Positions 11,650 through 24,883 of a stretch of DNA of 64,000 bases are shown one piece after another. Each line of letters opens with the position of its first letter. The first letter of the stretch is position 1. Source of the DNA: Dirofilaria immitis (lineage: Eukaryota; Nematoda; Chromadorea; Rhabditida; Onchocercidae); contig JAKNDB010000064.1 of the NCBI GenBank assembly GCA_024305405.1, forward strand, positions 868,001 to 932,000. The letters run 5' to 3'. Under the pieces are notes generated by a model. That model ran no database searches, had not been told where the DNA came from, and saw only the letters and a list, made by a program, of their open reading frames with translations. The position numbers were made by a program, and so were the translations under genes.

Positions 11650-14403
11650 TGATTACTATCCTTTTTCATGATCATATTTTATCGTATTTTTCAATTCTTT
11701 TCTTTTCATGCTATCCAATCATTTGATTACTTCATAATAATATAATCCTATATTTTTATTTTCCATAAATAGCATCGTAATAAAATAATAATAATAATAG
11801 AGATAATAATAAAAATAATAATCATAATAATAAAGATAACAATAAAGATAATAATAATAATAATAATCATGAAAATAATAACAATAACAATAATATCAGT
11901 CTTTAATATAAATTAATTAATATTTATTTATACCTGTTGTTAAGATAAGATTTTATCAATTGATATGAATAATATTTACAAAAGTAATTATACTAATTAT
12001 TATTATTATTATACTAATTATTATTATTATATCTATTTTACTATCTTTTTCAAAAAGAGTGGTAATATCAATTTATGCCTAACTTCCGATATTTTAATAT
12101 CAATGCTCCAATTTTCAAATTTTATGAATGAAATTTGATAGATATCATCAATTTGAATAATTCATTATATTCAAATGATTATTTTTATAAAAAAAAAAAT
12201 CGCTCACTAAAATAGTATTACTTTTTTAATTGATCATTTTGGAAATTGATAATTTTACTCCTTTAATTAGTCATAAATTTGTTTTCTTTTTTTTTTGAAT
12301 TTATTAAATTGAAAATATAAAATAAACAAAATGATAAATAGGAGAGAAATGATTGTATTATATCAAATGTACATAGGAATAAAACAATAGTATATTTAGC
12401 TAAGCTAACATTTGACCCTTCTTGACCTTTTATCTAAAGTAATCTGAATTACGGTAATATCATCAATTTTGATGTAAATTGAGAATCATCTTTCAACAAT
12501 GTTGACATTTTAGCAATTGAAAAAAAAAAGCCAATGACAGTAGCATTATTAATCATCGTAAAACTTAACAATTAATTGTTCAAAAAGGAATATTTGTTGT
12601 TTGTTATCGTCTCTTTTAGAATTCAAATTAAAATTATTAATTATTAGAATTCAAATTAAAATTATTAATTAATTATTTAATAATTAAAATAGGAAAATGT
12701 TAACATTTTAATATTTTTTAATTATAAATGATAAATCATTGTGTGCAATAAAATTTTTCATATCTAAATATTTCAAATTTTATTTTAAATTCTTATTTTT
12801 ATAATTTACAACATACTTTTATCGATTATCGTTGTATCTATATGTATGTGTATATGCATATATATGTATGTGTATGTATGTGTTGTATGTTTGTGTATGT
12901 CTATGTGTATGTATGTGTGTGTGTGTATGTATGTATGTATGTAGAACAATGATTGATAATTTTATCAATTGATAAAATTATACTAATATTTGAAATCCAG
13001 TCCTTACAATAATAGATATGATAAGTAATATGAATTATAGATTATAAATCTTGAACTAGTTTTATTTTTATATTTTTAAATTCTCAATTATATATTTATA
13101 TATATATTTCGATTTACAATATATTAAAAAAGAAGAGTTAATACAGAAAAAGAAAATGAAAAGAGAGAGAAGGAGAAAGAGAGAGAGAGAGAGAAAAAGA
13201 AAGAAATAATTTTAAAATAAATTAATTTAAGAATATTTGAATTATTATCATATTATATGATTATCATTGATAGGTAATCCGAAACTGGAATTTCTTTTTT
13301 TTGTATAAAATTTATCAATTAATTGATTTTTTTTTTTTTGATTTTTTTCTAATTCCACTTAAGAGGATAGATAGATGGATCGATGGATAGAGAATGAATA
13401 TGGATGATGATAATGATCTATATATGTCTCGTTTCATCTTTTAGATCTATTTGATTTGATTTTTATTCCGGTTTTACCGTAATCTGAAATTAAGTAACCT
13501 TAATATGGTGAGATATATTATATTGATCATCCCTGTTATTACTAGAATGAAAGAATGTAATTGGGTAATTATTAATAATTGGAGAATTATAAAAATATAT
13601 TTGTAATTTCTATAGCTGTTTATGTATATATATATATATATACAGAAAGAATAGAATGATCAAATTCTTTATTTATCAAGAGAATTATAATCTAAAATCG
13701 ATTATTAAAAAATATATATATATAAATAAATAAATATTGATTAAATGAAATGAATAATATGATCAAAAATTTTACATTTAAAAAAAAAAAAACAAATTTC
13801 TATAAACAAATATTTATTGCTATTGAATAAGAAAGCAAAAAAAATGATAAAAATATCTACAAGAAGTTGATAATTTTACTGATAAAAATGATATCAAGAA
13901 GTGATAATTTTATTGCCAAAAAAGAAAAAGAAAAGGAAGTGATAATTTTGCTGATTGATAAAAAAAATGATTAATTTTACTGCAACATTAATATTATATA
14001 AATGTATACACAAACAATCGTGTATTTTCAACAAAAAAAAAAGCATAAAATTATCAAAATTAAGTAATATTATCAAATAGCGCGCTATGAAATATTATTG
14101 TCTTACAATAATATCATTTATTAACAAATAAATTAATTATATTTCGCAAAAAGAAATTGATAAGAACAAAGCGATAAATTATAATATAATATGAATTAAT
14201 AAATAATTTTAATTAAATTTTTATTTTTAATTTCAAATTAATTTAAATGAAATAATATGCTGAAAATAAACAATGAAATGAGAAGAAATAAACAAATAAA
14301 CAAATAAATAATCAATGGTATATTTATCATTTATCAATACTGCTGCTAACTAATATCATTTCAAATGTCTGTGTGTCGTAGCAATAAACTAAAATTCTCT
14401 TAG
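11650..14403. other. AT-rich flank with AAT, TATG and GA microsatellites
   Basis: AAT/AAC-rich 11,783-11,895; 25-bp tandem pair attcaaattaaaattattaa near 12,620-12,675; (TATG/TGTG)n 12,839-12,945; (GA)n 13,160-13,205. No gene seen outside the candidate exons listed separately. Confidence 0.65.
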
Positions 14404-14457
14404 GCAGATGTTTCAACAGCTTCGCAAGGGGAAAAAAAAGAAAAAGCTTCGTATACC
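14404..14457 (+). CDS. candidate internal exon (54 nt)
   Basis: Acceptor TTCTCTTAG (to 14,403) and donor CC/GTAAGC (14,458) bracket 54 nt. Entered in phase 2 it reads QMFQQLRKGKKKKKLRI and leaves in phase 2. Base use is more balanced than the flanks. Speculative link to 10,619-10,674. Confidence 0.18.
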
Positions 14458-16401
14458 GTAAGCAAAATATGATTTGATGAATTGTCTAAAAGTTTTATTG
14501 GAAAGAAAGGGATTGAAAGAAAGGAAAGGGAATAAAGAGAGAGAGAGAGAGAAGAAAAAAAGCAAAAAAAACTGAACATTAAATTGGATCCTTTTGTTCC
14601 TTAAGTAAATAAATGATTGGATAATTTTGATGAACAAATTCTAATGCTATCCATTTTAGCATTTTATCATCAACATCATCATCAACATCATCATCATCAA
14701 CATCATCATCAACATCATCATCATCAACATTATCATCAACATCAACATCATGTTTGGATTTAACAAAATACTAATAGATAAATAAGAGAAATGATTTTTG
14801 TTAAAATGCTCATCGTTATACATCATATTAAACTAATCATTACTATACAAACATATCCTTTTCTATCGTTTCTATATGCGTGTATGTGTGTGTATGTATG
14901 TGGATATATTATCATTGTTAGTAGTAGTAATAATGATAATAATAATAGTGATAATAATAATAATAATAATTATAGTAATAACAGTGATAATAATGATAAT
15001 GATAATAATGACAGTGTTAATAATAACAATGATAATAATAATAATGGTAATGATAACAACAAAAAACAGCTCTTTTCTCATATTTTTATTTAAAAGAAAA
15101 AATGTTTTTCAAAAAATAAAATAAAAACAAAAAAAAAATGCAAAAAAATTTCGAACTTTTCTTTGAATATTTTATTATTTTTTAATAAAAATTCGAAAAA
15201 AAACAATCTTCCAATAATTTATCATTTTTTAACAAAAAGAAAGTTTTGATAAATAATTGTTTACTTTAAAAAATTTTTTTTTTTTGAACAATTTATTATA
15301 TTACATATTATCAATTGTGTTGCATATGAATAAAATTATTTCATAATAATATTGTTAAGAATGATAAGCGATTAATTACTGATAATAAATCATTTAATCG
15401 TAAAAATCATAATTATTATTATTAATAAATAATTAAATTACTTAATATATTAAAGTAAATAATTAAATTAAAAATCGAATAATAATAATTAAAATATATT
15501 TTAGTAATTAATTTCCATCTAATTATAATAATACAATTTTTATAAAGTTAAGATTATTTTTATAATCAAAAATAAAAATTAAAAATGAAAATGAAAAAAA
15601 AGAATTTTACAAAGAAAACATTAATTCATAATCGTTTCTTAATTTTTCTTATATTATTATCCGTAAATTTCCCATATAATTCTTATCAGTCTCACGCAAA
15701 TTTCTCTTACAATTCTTATCAGTAATTATTATTATTATTGTTTTGTTATCTTAAAATTCAAAAATTCTTTCTTTCCTTCTCATATCTTTTCTTGGTATTA
15801 ACAGTTAAATTTCTCATATCATTCTTATCATTATTTATTTATGGTATTTCTTATAAAAGTTACGAAAATTTCTGTTTATTTTTATCAACAAATTTCTTTT
15901 TTCTTTCTATTATCAGCAAAATTTCATTATTCTTATCACCAATATTACTATTATTATTACTTATGAATTTTTACGAATTTTCTTCTCTTTTCTTTTAAAT
16001 ATTTTTTATAAATTATTACAAATATATATATATATAAGACTATGGTGAAATGATAAATTTTATAGAATATTTTATGATAAAAAAGTAATCATTTTATGAT
16101 AAAAAATAATCATTTTGTGATAAGAATTAATCATTTTGTGATAAAAATTAAAAATGTGATAATATGCAAAAATAAATATCAAAAAAGGAATAATATAATA
16201 TCTATTTTTACTTTTATTCTTTTCTTTTCTTTTTTAATTCCCAATACTTTCATCAGTAAAGGCAAAAAAAAAAAAAGACGGTAAATTCGATAATAATATT
16301 AATCAACATATTGGAAAAAGGAAAGAGAGAGAGAGAGAGAGGCAGAGAGAGAGAGAGGGAGAGAGAGCAGAAATCTTCCTCAATTATTCATCTTATGATA
16401 G
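14458..16401. other. AT-rich flank with ATC/AAC, AAT and repeated ATTTTATGATAA units
   Basis: (ATC)n with AAC interruptions 14,664-14,752; AAT/GTG-rich 14,920-15,060 with open frames in three registers that are repeat artefacts; 24-bp degenerate repeats (aatcattttatgataaaaa) 16,060-16,160; (GA)n 16,323-16,370. No gene seen. Confidence 0.65.
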
Positions 16402-16483
16402 AGGCAAAAAAAAGCGTAAACGAAAAGTGAAACAGAAGAAAATGATGATCGAGAATGAGAATGTTGTCTATGATCGAGAATGA
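16402..16483 (+). CDS. candidate terminal exon, lysine-rich
   Basis: After ATGATAG (to 16,401) and entered in phase 2, it reads GKKKRKRKVKQKKMM then IENENVVYDRE and a TGA at 16,481. It runs into the 25-bp tandem repeat at 16,446. The acceptor is weak. Speculative link to the two exons above, which together would give a basic protein of roughly 60-65 residues. Confidence 0.17.
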
Positions 16484-16520
16484 GAATGTTGTCTATGATC
16501 GAGAATGAGAATGTTGTCTA
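16446..16520. repeat. perfect 25-bp tandem repeat x 3
   Basis: tgatcgagaatgagaatgtt plus gtcta at 16,446, 16,471 and 16,496 with no differences, implying a recent expansion. Confidence 0.97.
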
Positions 16521-17099
16521 TTCTGTTTTTGCTATTACGAAAAATGAATTTTATATTAAATTTATGCCTATTTATTCAGCCATAAAAGAATTAAAATAAA
16601 ATGATCGAGAAAAAAAAAAAGGAAGAAAAAAAAAGCCTTTGGCTAAGTAAACTATAAAGCAATTTTGATTATTGTTACATTACTTATTTCGAATTTTATG
16701 CAAAATCTTACATTCTTCTATTTTCATTCCTTCCTTTCTCTTCCACTCTCTCTCTCTCTCTCTTTTCATTTATCGTTTCAGATATATTTTAAAATTTAAA
16801 AAAAAAAAAAAAATTCACTTATATTCTATCCTCTCTTCTTTCCTCTCTCTCTTTCTTTCTCTCTCTCTTCTCCTTTCCTGATTGAACTAATCTTATCTGA
16901 AGAAATGAATGATAAGAAAAAGATAAAATAAAAAAAAAGAATTTTTTGATTAAATTATATTATTATCTTTCGATATTTTAAGTTTATATTTCAATTTTAT
17001 TATTTTTTTTTAGGATTAAGAAAAAATTAAAATAATATAATTGAAATATTCTAAAAAATTACTAACATTTATTAGAATTTAAGTATTATTTAAGCAAAA

Positions 17100-17880
17100 A
17101 AAAAAAAGAAAATTCATCAACAATTTTTAAAATATTTTGAGATAAACATTATGTAAATAATACATACATTTTAATCTTTTAACAATAATAGGAAATTAAT
17201 TGATAGATATTAGTAATTAAATAATTTTATACAAATATATAATAGGAAATTAATTTATACATATTAGTAATCAATTTTACACAAACATATAATATATAAT
17301 AAGAAATTAATTTATACACATTAGTAATCAATTTTATACAAATATATAATAGGAAATTAATTCATAGATATTAGTAATTAAATAATTTTATACAAATATA
17401 TAAATATAATAAGATTAATTTATACATATTAGTAATTAATAATAGGAAATTAATTTATAGATATTAGTAATTAAATAATACTATAAATATTTCAATGATA
17501 TTTTTATGAATTATTTGCAAAATAAAACTTTAAAAAAATATTAAATATTTTTCTTGAAAAAAATATTTGAAATTTTGTTAATTCGAAGGAATAAATTTTA
17601 AACTAATTAAAATATTTATCATTGATTGAATAATTGTAAGAAAATATTTAATAAATTGAGAAAAAAAAATTACAATCTCGAGATCATACTATTATCTACA
17701 TTAGTAATAACAATAAAAAAAAAAGAAAATTCATTAATAAATTTTTAAATTATCTCGAGATAAACATTAACCAACTAATACATCCATTTTAATCGTTCCA
17801 GAAAAATAAATTTAAATATTTATCATTGATTGAATAATTGTAAGAAAATATTTAATAAATTGAGAAAATGCAATCTCAAG
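17100..17880. repeat. nested repeats: 57-65 bp x 5 inside a longer duplication
   Basis: aggaaattaatttatagata with ttagtaattaaataatttta recurs about five times in 17,189-17,486. Outside it, tttatcattgattgaataat with tgtaagaaaatatttaataa appears at 17,611 and 17,819, and the aaaaagaaaattcat block appears at 17,100 and 17,715. Poor in G+C. No gene. Confidence 0.85.
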
Positions 17881-18308
17881 ATTTGCAATATGCATTGCTA
17901 AAATATTACGCATTACTAAAATAACTCTTTTAGCATGCATTTTGGCATGCAGAAAATGCAAGCAAACTTTTTGCATGCATGATAATTATATGAAAATATT
18001 TGTATATCTGCCTAAAGGCATCAATATTCTATTGCTAGCTATCAATTTTTTGTTTTTGCTCTCGAAATATTATCAATTTTTGATTAATTGATTATCAATT
18101 TTTGATTAATTGTTAGAAATGTTAAAATCAAATCAATAAATGATAATATAGAATTATTTTAGGATTTTCAAATTTCCGATTTATGCATATTTGATTAAAA
18201 ATAGGAGAAAATATGCTTTGCAAAAATAAATAATTTTTAATCAATTAAATTTTTCAAAATAACAAAATGAAAAATTTACTTTTATTTTTATTTAACATTT
18301 CTTTTTGT

Positions 18309-18343
<35 letters not shown>

Positions 18344-18983
18344 TTATAATAAATTATGAAATTTTATTAATTTAATTTTTATTTTCAAAAAATCAATTAA
18401 AAAATATCTTTTTCTTTTTTATTTATTTATTAGAATAAATGGGAAAAAAAAGAAAATTATTTATTTTTTTATTTTATTTGTTTATTTATTTCATCCATAC
18501 GATAATTTGATCTTTCATTTTTTTCTCAAAAAATGAAAGAAAAAGAAAAAAAACGATGGAAAAATTTTTTCATTTAAGCTTAATATTTCAACAAATTATT
18601 TTTGTTTATTTATTTGTTTATTTGAAAAAAAAAGAAACGAAAATAAAACAAACTTGTTATTTTTCTGGCCTAAAATTTTAATAAAGGCTAAAATTTATGG
18701 CCTAAAATTTTAATAAAGATAATCGAAAAAAGAAAAATCAAAAGAAAGAGAATGATGGAAAAGGGAAAAATATAAAAGAGATGAAAAATGTGGAGGTAAA
18801 ATTTTAACAAAATAATGAAGAAAATTAAACTACTAAATGTTATATTGCATCAAATTTTATATTTTTTTACTTTAAAATTTTGAACAAATTTCGTTCCTTA
18901 ATATTAAAAGAAGAAAGAGAGAGAGAGGAGAGAAAGAGAGAGAGAGAGGGAGAGAGAGGGAAAAAGAAAGAAAAGGAAAAAAG
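17881..18983. other. AT-rich flank with (TTTA)n and GA tract
   Basis: (TTTA)n 18,309-18,345, related runs to 18,620, GA-rich 18,908-18,985. A small tcaatttttgattaattg pair near 18,070-18,110. No gene seen. Confidence 0.7.
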
Positions 18984-19073
18984 ATGAGAAAGTTCGGAGG
19001 TACTTTAATTTCTTTCAGAAACGAATTAATTATGGCATTTGCAAGTATTGAGTATTTAAAGTTAAAAGTTTAG
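18984..19073 (+). CDS. 29-residue open frame, doubtful
   Basis: Reads MRKFGGTLISFRNELIMAFA then SIEYLKLKV and a TAG. Codon use is more varied than nearby sequence and it lies 4 nt before a perfect hairpin. Too short to support alone. Confidence 0.12.
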   Translation: MRKFGGTLISFRNELIMAFASIEYLKLKV

Positions 19074-19076
19074 AAG

Positions 19077-19128
19077 AAAATCCTTCATGCAAAACTTAGG
19101 ATGGAAAAATTATTGCATGAAGGATTTT
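19077..19128. repeat. perfect 16-bp inverted repeat, 20-nt loop
   Basis: AAAATCCTTCATGCAA at 19,077-19,092 with its complement at 19,113-19,128. The stem is unusually rich in G+C for this flank. Confidence 0.9.
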
Positions 19129-19787
19129 TGAAAAGAAAAGAAAATTTTTTCTTTTTTCTTTAAAAAAAAAAAGAAATGAAATAGAAGAAGAAAAAAAAAA
19201 AAAGAGATAAGAAGCGTTGAAGAAGAAGAAGAAGAAGAAGAAGATGACGACGAAGGAAAAGTACAACAAAGTTATTAGTAAAAGTTTTGCTTAGTGATGT
19301 GAAATTATTAGTTTCTCATTTCCGATTAATAATTTTAAAATCAATTTTTATTTCTTATCATTTTATACTTCTTTAAAAAAAAAAAAAAAAATTATACATC
19401 TATTAAGAAATGAAAAATCATTTAATCATTTAATCATTAAGCATATATTAAATTAAGTTCATATAATATTCAATATCATTGTTTTAATTAACAAATATTA
19501 TCATGTATATATTAAATATAAACGTTACAAATATATATATTAATAAATATTTGTTATATTTCAGATAATATTGATAATTTTTGATAAAATTCAAATTTTA
19601 CTTTTTAATACAAATATATTAAAAATGATATAAATGAAATTTTGAAATGATAAAAGAAATCAATCGTTACTAATATTTAATTTTTAAATTTGATCTTTTA
19701 TTTTAACAGAAGAAAATTTATTAAATAATAATTTGAAAAAAAAAGAATAAAGAAAAGAATGAGCAAAATATATTCCAATATTATAGG

Positions 19788-20450
19788 AAATCTCGATATT
19801 AATCTTGGCAATAGCAAGGTATTCTTGGAAATTTAAAAAGACTATATACATTTAAAATTCTAGTAATTTTGTGGTACTAATCTCGATAATAGCAAAAGTA
19901 TTCTTAGAAATAATTAAATTAAGAAATTGATCGGAAATTTTAAAGAAATCTATGAATTCAAAATTTTAAAAATTTCCGATATAAATTTCAGCAATTGTAA
20001 GATATTCTTGGGAATAATTAAATTAGGAAATCGATAGAAAAATTTAAAAGAATTTATACATACAAAATTCTACGAATTTGCGATACTACTAATCCCGACA
20101 ATAGTCCCGACAATAGCAAGGTATTCGTGGGAATGTAAGAAGAATTTATGCATACGAATTTGCGGTACTACTAATCCCGACAATAACAAGATATATATTC
20201 TTGGAAATAATTAAATTACTAATCCCGACGATAGCAAGGTATTCTTGGAAACGTAAAAGGAATTTATACATTTAAAATTCTACGAATTTGCTTGTACTAC
20301 TAATCCCGACAATAGCAAGGTGTATATTCTTGGAAATAATTAAATTAAGAAATCGATGATTGAAAAAAAAAAAAATAAAATTGAAAGGAATTTTACGGTA
20401 CTACTAATCTCGACAATAACATTCATTGGAATTAATCAAATTAGAAAATT
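19788..20450. repeat. degenerate minisatellite, unit about 60-120 bp
   Basis: Core tactaatcccgacaatagca with aggtattcttggaaataatt repeats six or more times with indels; between cores comes aatttatacatacaaaattc and tacgaatttgc. Copies towards 20,100-20,330 are most alike. Preceded and followed by plain AT-rich DNA. Confidence 0.9.
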
Positions 20451-21616
20451 AATGGAAAAATTTTTGGATAAAATGATTGAGCGGTAAAATTGAATTATAA
20501 GTGTGTAGAAGCCGAAAAAGGATGAAAAGCGTAAAATGATAATTGTAATATAAAAATAGAAAGGTAAGATAAGATGTCGTCGTTTCGAGATAGCGGTAAA
20601 TTAGCGATACATACACATATATATATATATATATACATATATAGGAATTAATGAGAATAAATAATAATAAAGGTTATGCTCATTAAAAGATAGATAGGTA
20701 TTAAAAATGACAAAAGATAAAAGAGAGAGAGAGAGAGAGAGAAAGAGAAAATAAGCAAGAAAGAAAAGAATTTTTCGAGATTAGAAATTTCAGTAAGTGA
20801 TTTTTTTCCTTCTCTTTCTCTCTCTCTTCTCTCTCTTCTCTCTCTCTCTCTCTCTCTTTCATTTTTGTTTCATTTTTCTTTTTTGTAGGAAAAGCAAAAA
20901 TTAGCAAATCCTATTGAACCATCATCATAATCAATGTATGCAACAAATCATCAATTATTTATCAATTACTGATGAATTGCTTCCTTTTTTTGCGGCAAAA
21001 ATCTTTTTATCTCTTAAACAAAAAAAAAAGAAAAAGGAAAAAGAAAGGGAAAGAGAGAGAGAAAGAGGGAGAGAGAGAGAGGGAGAGAAAGAGAAAAAGA
21101 AAAAGGAAAGAAAGAAAAGTTTTTTTTCCTACAAATTTATACTTAAATTGAATAAATAAAATGAGATGATCAAAATGAAATTGATTGAATTGAAATACAA
21201 TGATTAAAAATGCTTATATAATATAATATTATTATATTTAAAAATAACAATCACAAAATATATGCAAATATTTTACGTTCATTGTTTTCTCTCTTATACA
21301 TATATATAATTAAAATTTTATTATATTAAATTTTAATTATTTCTATTAAATGTTTAATTATATATGTAACAATTTGTTTTATCATTTAATTCATTTATAA
21401 AATATTAAATAATTATGAAAATTATTTAATAAATAATTTGTCGTTTTTTTTCTTTCATTTTTTTAAATAAAAGATAAATATTTAAGAAAAAAAAAAGAAA
21501 ATGATAATGATAAGATCTTATATATATATATATATTTTGACATAAACAAAATGAAAGAAAAGAAAATAAATACAATAATTCATATTGATCTTTTTTTATC
21601 ATTTTTTTAATGCATT
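20451..21616. other. AT-rich flank with GA and CT tracts
   Basis: (GA)n 20,721-20,750, (CT)n 20,811-20,860, (GA)n 21,040-21,100; open frames across them are artefacts. No gene seen. Confidence 0.7.
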
Positions 21617-21912
21617 TTGCTAGATAATTGATAAATTAAAAAAAAATTTATCATTTCTTATTGCTAGATAATTGATAAATTAAAAAAATTTATCATTTCT
21701 TACTGTTGAGTAATTGATGAATACAAAAATTATCATTTCTTATTGTTGAGTAATTGATAAATTAAAAAAATTATCATTTCTTATTGCTAGATAATTGATA
21801 AATTAAAAAAAATTATCATTTCTTATTGTTAGGTAATTGATAAATTTAAAAAAATTTATCATTTCTTATTGTTGGTTAATTGATAAAATAAAAAATTATC
21901 ATTTCTTATTTT
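21617..21912. repeat. tandem array of hairpin-forming 42-44 bp units
   Basis: About six to seven copies of ttgctagataattgataaat with taaaaaaatttatcatttct. Within each unit TGATAAATT pairs with AATTTATCA across a poly(A) loop, so every unit can fold on itself. Copies differ at a few sites. Confidence 0.92.
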
Positions 21913-22166
21913 TTGATATTAATATTCAAAAAAAAAATATTTCCTTTTTAAAATAAATATATTTATCATTTTCATTTTTGTTTTCTGTTTTTTTTTGTTT
22001 TGTTTGCATATATTAGAAATTATATTTGTATTTATTTACATAAATTGTAAAATGTTTATTTTTGATAATTCAAAATTTTATAATTGAATTTGTGTTTATA
22101 TAAAAAAGAGCAAAGGTCAATGGTATTATAGTAATAATAAATTAATGAATGACGTAGTATGTATAC

Positions 22167-22200
<34 letters not shown>

Positions 22201-23297
22201 ATATGTTTATTTATGTATCTAATGATTGAAGACAATTGTCGAAGAAGAAAGTTATAAACAAACAATAACCATCTGCTTGCCAATAGTTAAAAGTACTTCT
22301 CTATTTGTGCCAAATGATAATAATGATGAGTCTTTATGTGACCACGAAACATACTTCATTAATTACTTATTTTAATGACTTCGTCTTATATGTTATTGTC
22401 ATTTCATCCAATCATATTAGAAATATCAGTAAACTGATAAATAATTCTGTTATTTATCAATACAGTATAAATATTGTACTTATTTATCAATACAGTATAA
22501 ATATAGTATAAACGGTTTATATGCTTATTAATTTTTCATCATTATAATTGTTTAAACATTAAGATATTTTTGATTATCAAAAATGTTAATTTAATACATT
22601 AAATATTTCATTGCATTTTAGTCATCGTAATCTTTCAATTACTTATTCATTGTTTTATATTTTAATTATCGTAATTAATCCTTTGATTACTTATTCATGG
22701 TTTACGGTTATTTACCGTTTGCTTGTAGCACTAAAATCGATTACGGTATTATACCATACACACACATCCTGAACGATTAACATGCATAAATTTAACAGTA
22801 CATAATATCATTGTATAAACCTAACCTTATCTTCATTTTTTATCAATATTATCATTATTATATTTATTTCATGGATTATTTTTATTTTTTTCTTTTCCCA
22901 TTGATATATATATAATTCGGATTGATCAATGTTTTGTTTAATATTTTATTATTTTTACTTATATTAATTAAACCTATGCTTAATTTATTAATTGCTAAGT
23001 TTATATTCGTAATTTTTTTTTATCAATTCATTTAAATATTTCTTCTTCAATTGTATATTAATTTCAATTCATTCAAGTTATTTTCAGTTTAAAGTTTTTT
23101 TACATTTTCTTCTCATATTTCGATTTTAAATATCTTAAAAGAATTTAAATAACTCATATATTCTAACAATATTTTTGATCATATTATCATTTTATATCAA
23201 ATACCTATATATAAATAGATAAGTTTTTTTTCTCGAGAATAAAATGAAAAATTTGCTAGCAAATATTTCGAAGCTTATCTCTCATTATCATCTAGAT

Positions 23298-23339
<42 letters not shown>

Positions 23340-23868
23340 TAAATATATCAGGCGATGAGATTAATCATAAATAATCCAATATCTAAATGATAACTTATTA
23401 ATCTTATAATAAAAATATATAAATATGAATAAAACAATTTATTCAAAAAAAAATAATAATAAAAATAAAATGAATCAGTAAAATGATAAAATCATTCAAA
23501 TGAAAAGAGTTAAATGATAAGAATAAATTATATTAAAAAGTGATATCTTATCATTTTCAAAGAAAAAACAAAATGAAAAAAGATTTTTAAACAAATTAAG
23601 TATATAATACTAAAAAGATAAGCATAATCATTTTTAAAAGATAACAAAATGTTATCATGAAGAAGTCTCGAAAATATAATGCATTATAAATATTTGATAG
23701 TAAATTAATTAAAGCTTATACAATTTCTTTTCGATTTCATATTTATAACGGAAATAATTAAGGATACTTTCTTTCAGGATGAAGTTTCATCCTTTTGCAT
23801 AATATATGCTTATTTAAGGTTTAATAATAGTTAGTAATCATCGTCGTAGTAATAGTGGTAGCAGTAGA

Positions 23869-23931
<63 letters not shown>

Positions 23932-23935
23932 GTAA

Positions 23936-23973
<38 letters not shown>

Positions 23974-24079
23974 ATAATTAGTGGTAATTACTATTAAAAT
24001 GAATGAATGATTATATCATATGATTGATTAAATTCATCTATCTAAACATTAAATATACCTCCATACATATTATCATAAA
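21913..24079. other. AT-rich flank with TA, AAT and AGT microsatellites
   Basis: (TA)n 22,178-22,200 and 23,300-23,335; a 30-bp pair (atttatcaatacagtataaa) at 22,452-22,505; (AAT)n then (AGT)n 23,867-23,971. A minus-strand frame from 22,283 (MASRWLLFVYNFLLRQLSSI) quickly runs into a TA repeat and is not supported. Confidence 0.65.
23867..23971. repeat. (AAT)n-(AGT)n compound microsatellite
   Basis: About 20 AAT units followed by about 12 AGT units. Confidence 0.95.
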
Positions 24080-24490
24080 GAGATAAAGATTTATCATGAT
24101 ATTTAAAAATCATTAAATATAATTCGCTATGATTATAATAAAATAAAGATTTCCCGAAATAGCGATTTATCATGATAGGATTATTCAAAAAAATATTAAA
24201 TATAATTCATTATTATTATTATTATTATAAAGAAATAAAGATTTATCAAAATAAGATGATTTTTAAAAAATATTAAATATAGTTCATTATTATTATTATT
24301 ATCATAAAGAAATAAATATTTATCATGATAAGATGATTTTTAAAGAAAAAATATTAAATATAATTCATTATTATTACGAAGAAATAACGATTTATCATGA
24401 TAAGATTATTCAAAAAAGATATCAAATATAATCCATCATTATTATCATAAAGAAATAACGATTTATCGTGATAAGATTATTCAGAAAAAA
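24080..24490. repeat. tandem repeat, about 65-80 bp x 5-6
   Basis: Each unit holds aaagatttatcatgataaga, ttttaaaaaatattaaatat and a tattat run. Copies vary in the length of the ATT run. Confidence 0.88.
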
Positions 24491-24883
24491 AAATTTAACG
24501 GAAAAAATGAATTTTTGTAGGCCTAAATTAATATTAATTTAATAAAAAGCAAAATAATAATTGTAAAAATAAAAAAAGAACAATCAAAAAATTATTTTCA
24601 AATTAATACAAAGCAAAAAAAAATAGAAAAATTACATAAAAGCAAAAATAGAAGAAGAAATTAAATAATTTTATATAATTATATAAAAGTAGAAATTAAT
24701 AATATTCTATAATTAATACGAAAAAGAATGGATGAAAAGATTAAAATTATTTTTACAAATTAATAAAAATAAAAATGTATGAATAGCGAAAGAAAAGAAG
24801 AAGTGATCATTTCATAGAAAAATTATAATTTATTTATTTCCAATATAATATTTTATTTTTTAGAAAGAGATTTGATGAAGAGA

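Noticed and set aside
14791..15124. Three overlapping frames of 69-100 codons
   Set aside because: AAT/GAT repeat read as Asn, Ile or Met in three registers.
22056..22283. 75-codon minus-strand frame beginning MASRWLLFVYNFLLRQLSSI
   Set aside because: Only the first 25 codons are non-repetitive; the rest is a TA microsatellite and no splice donor fits well.
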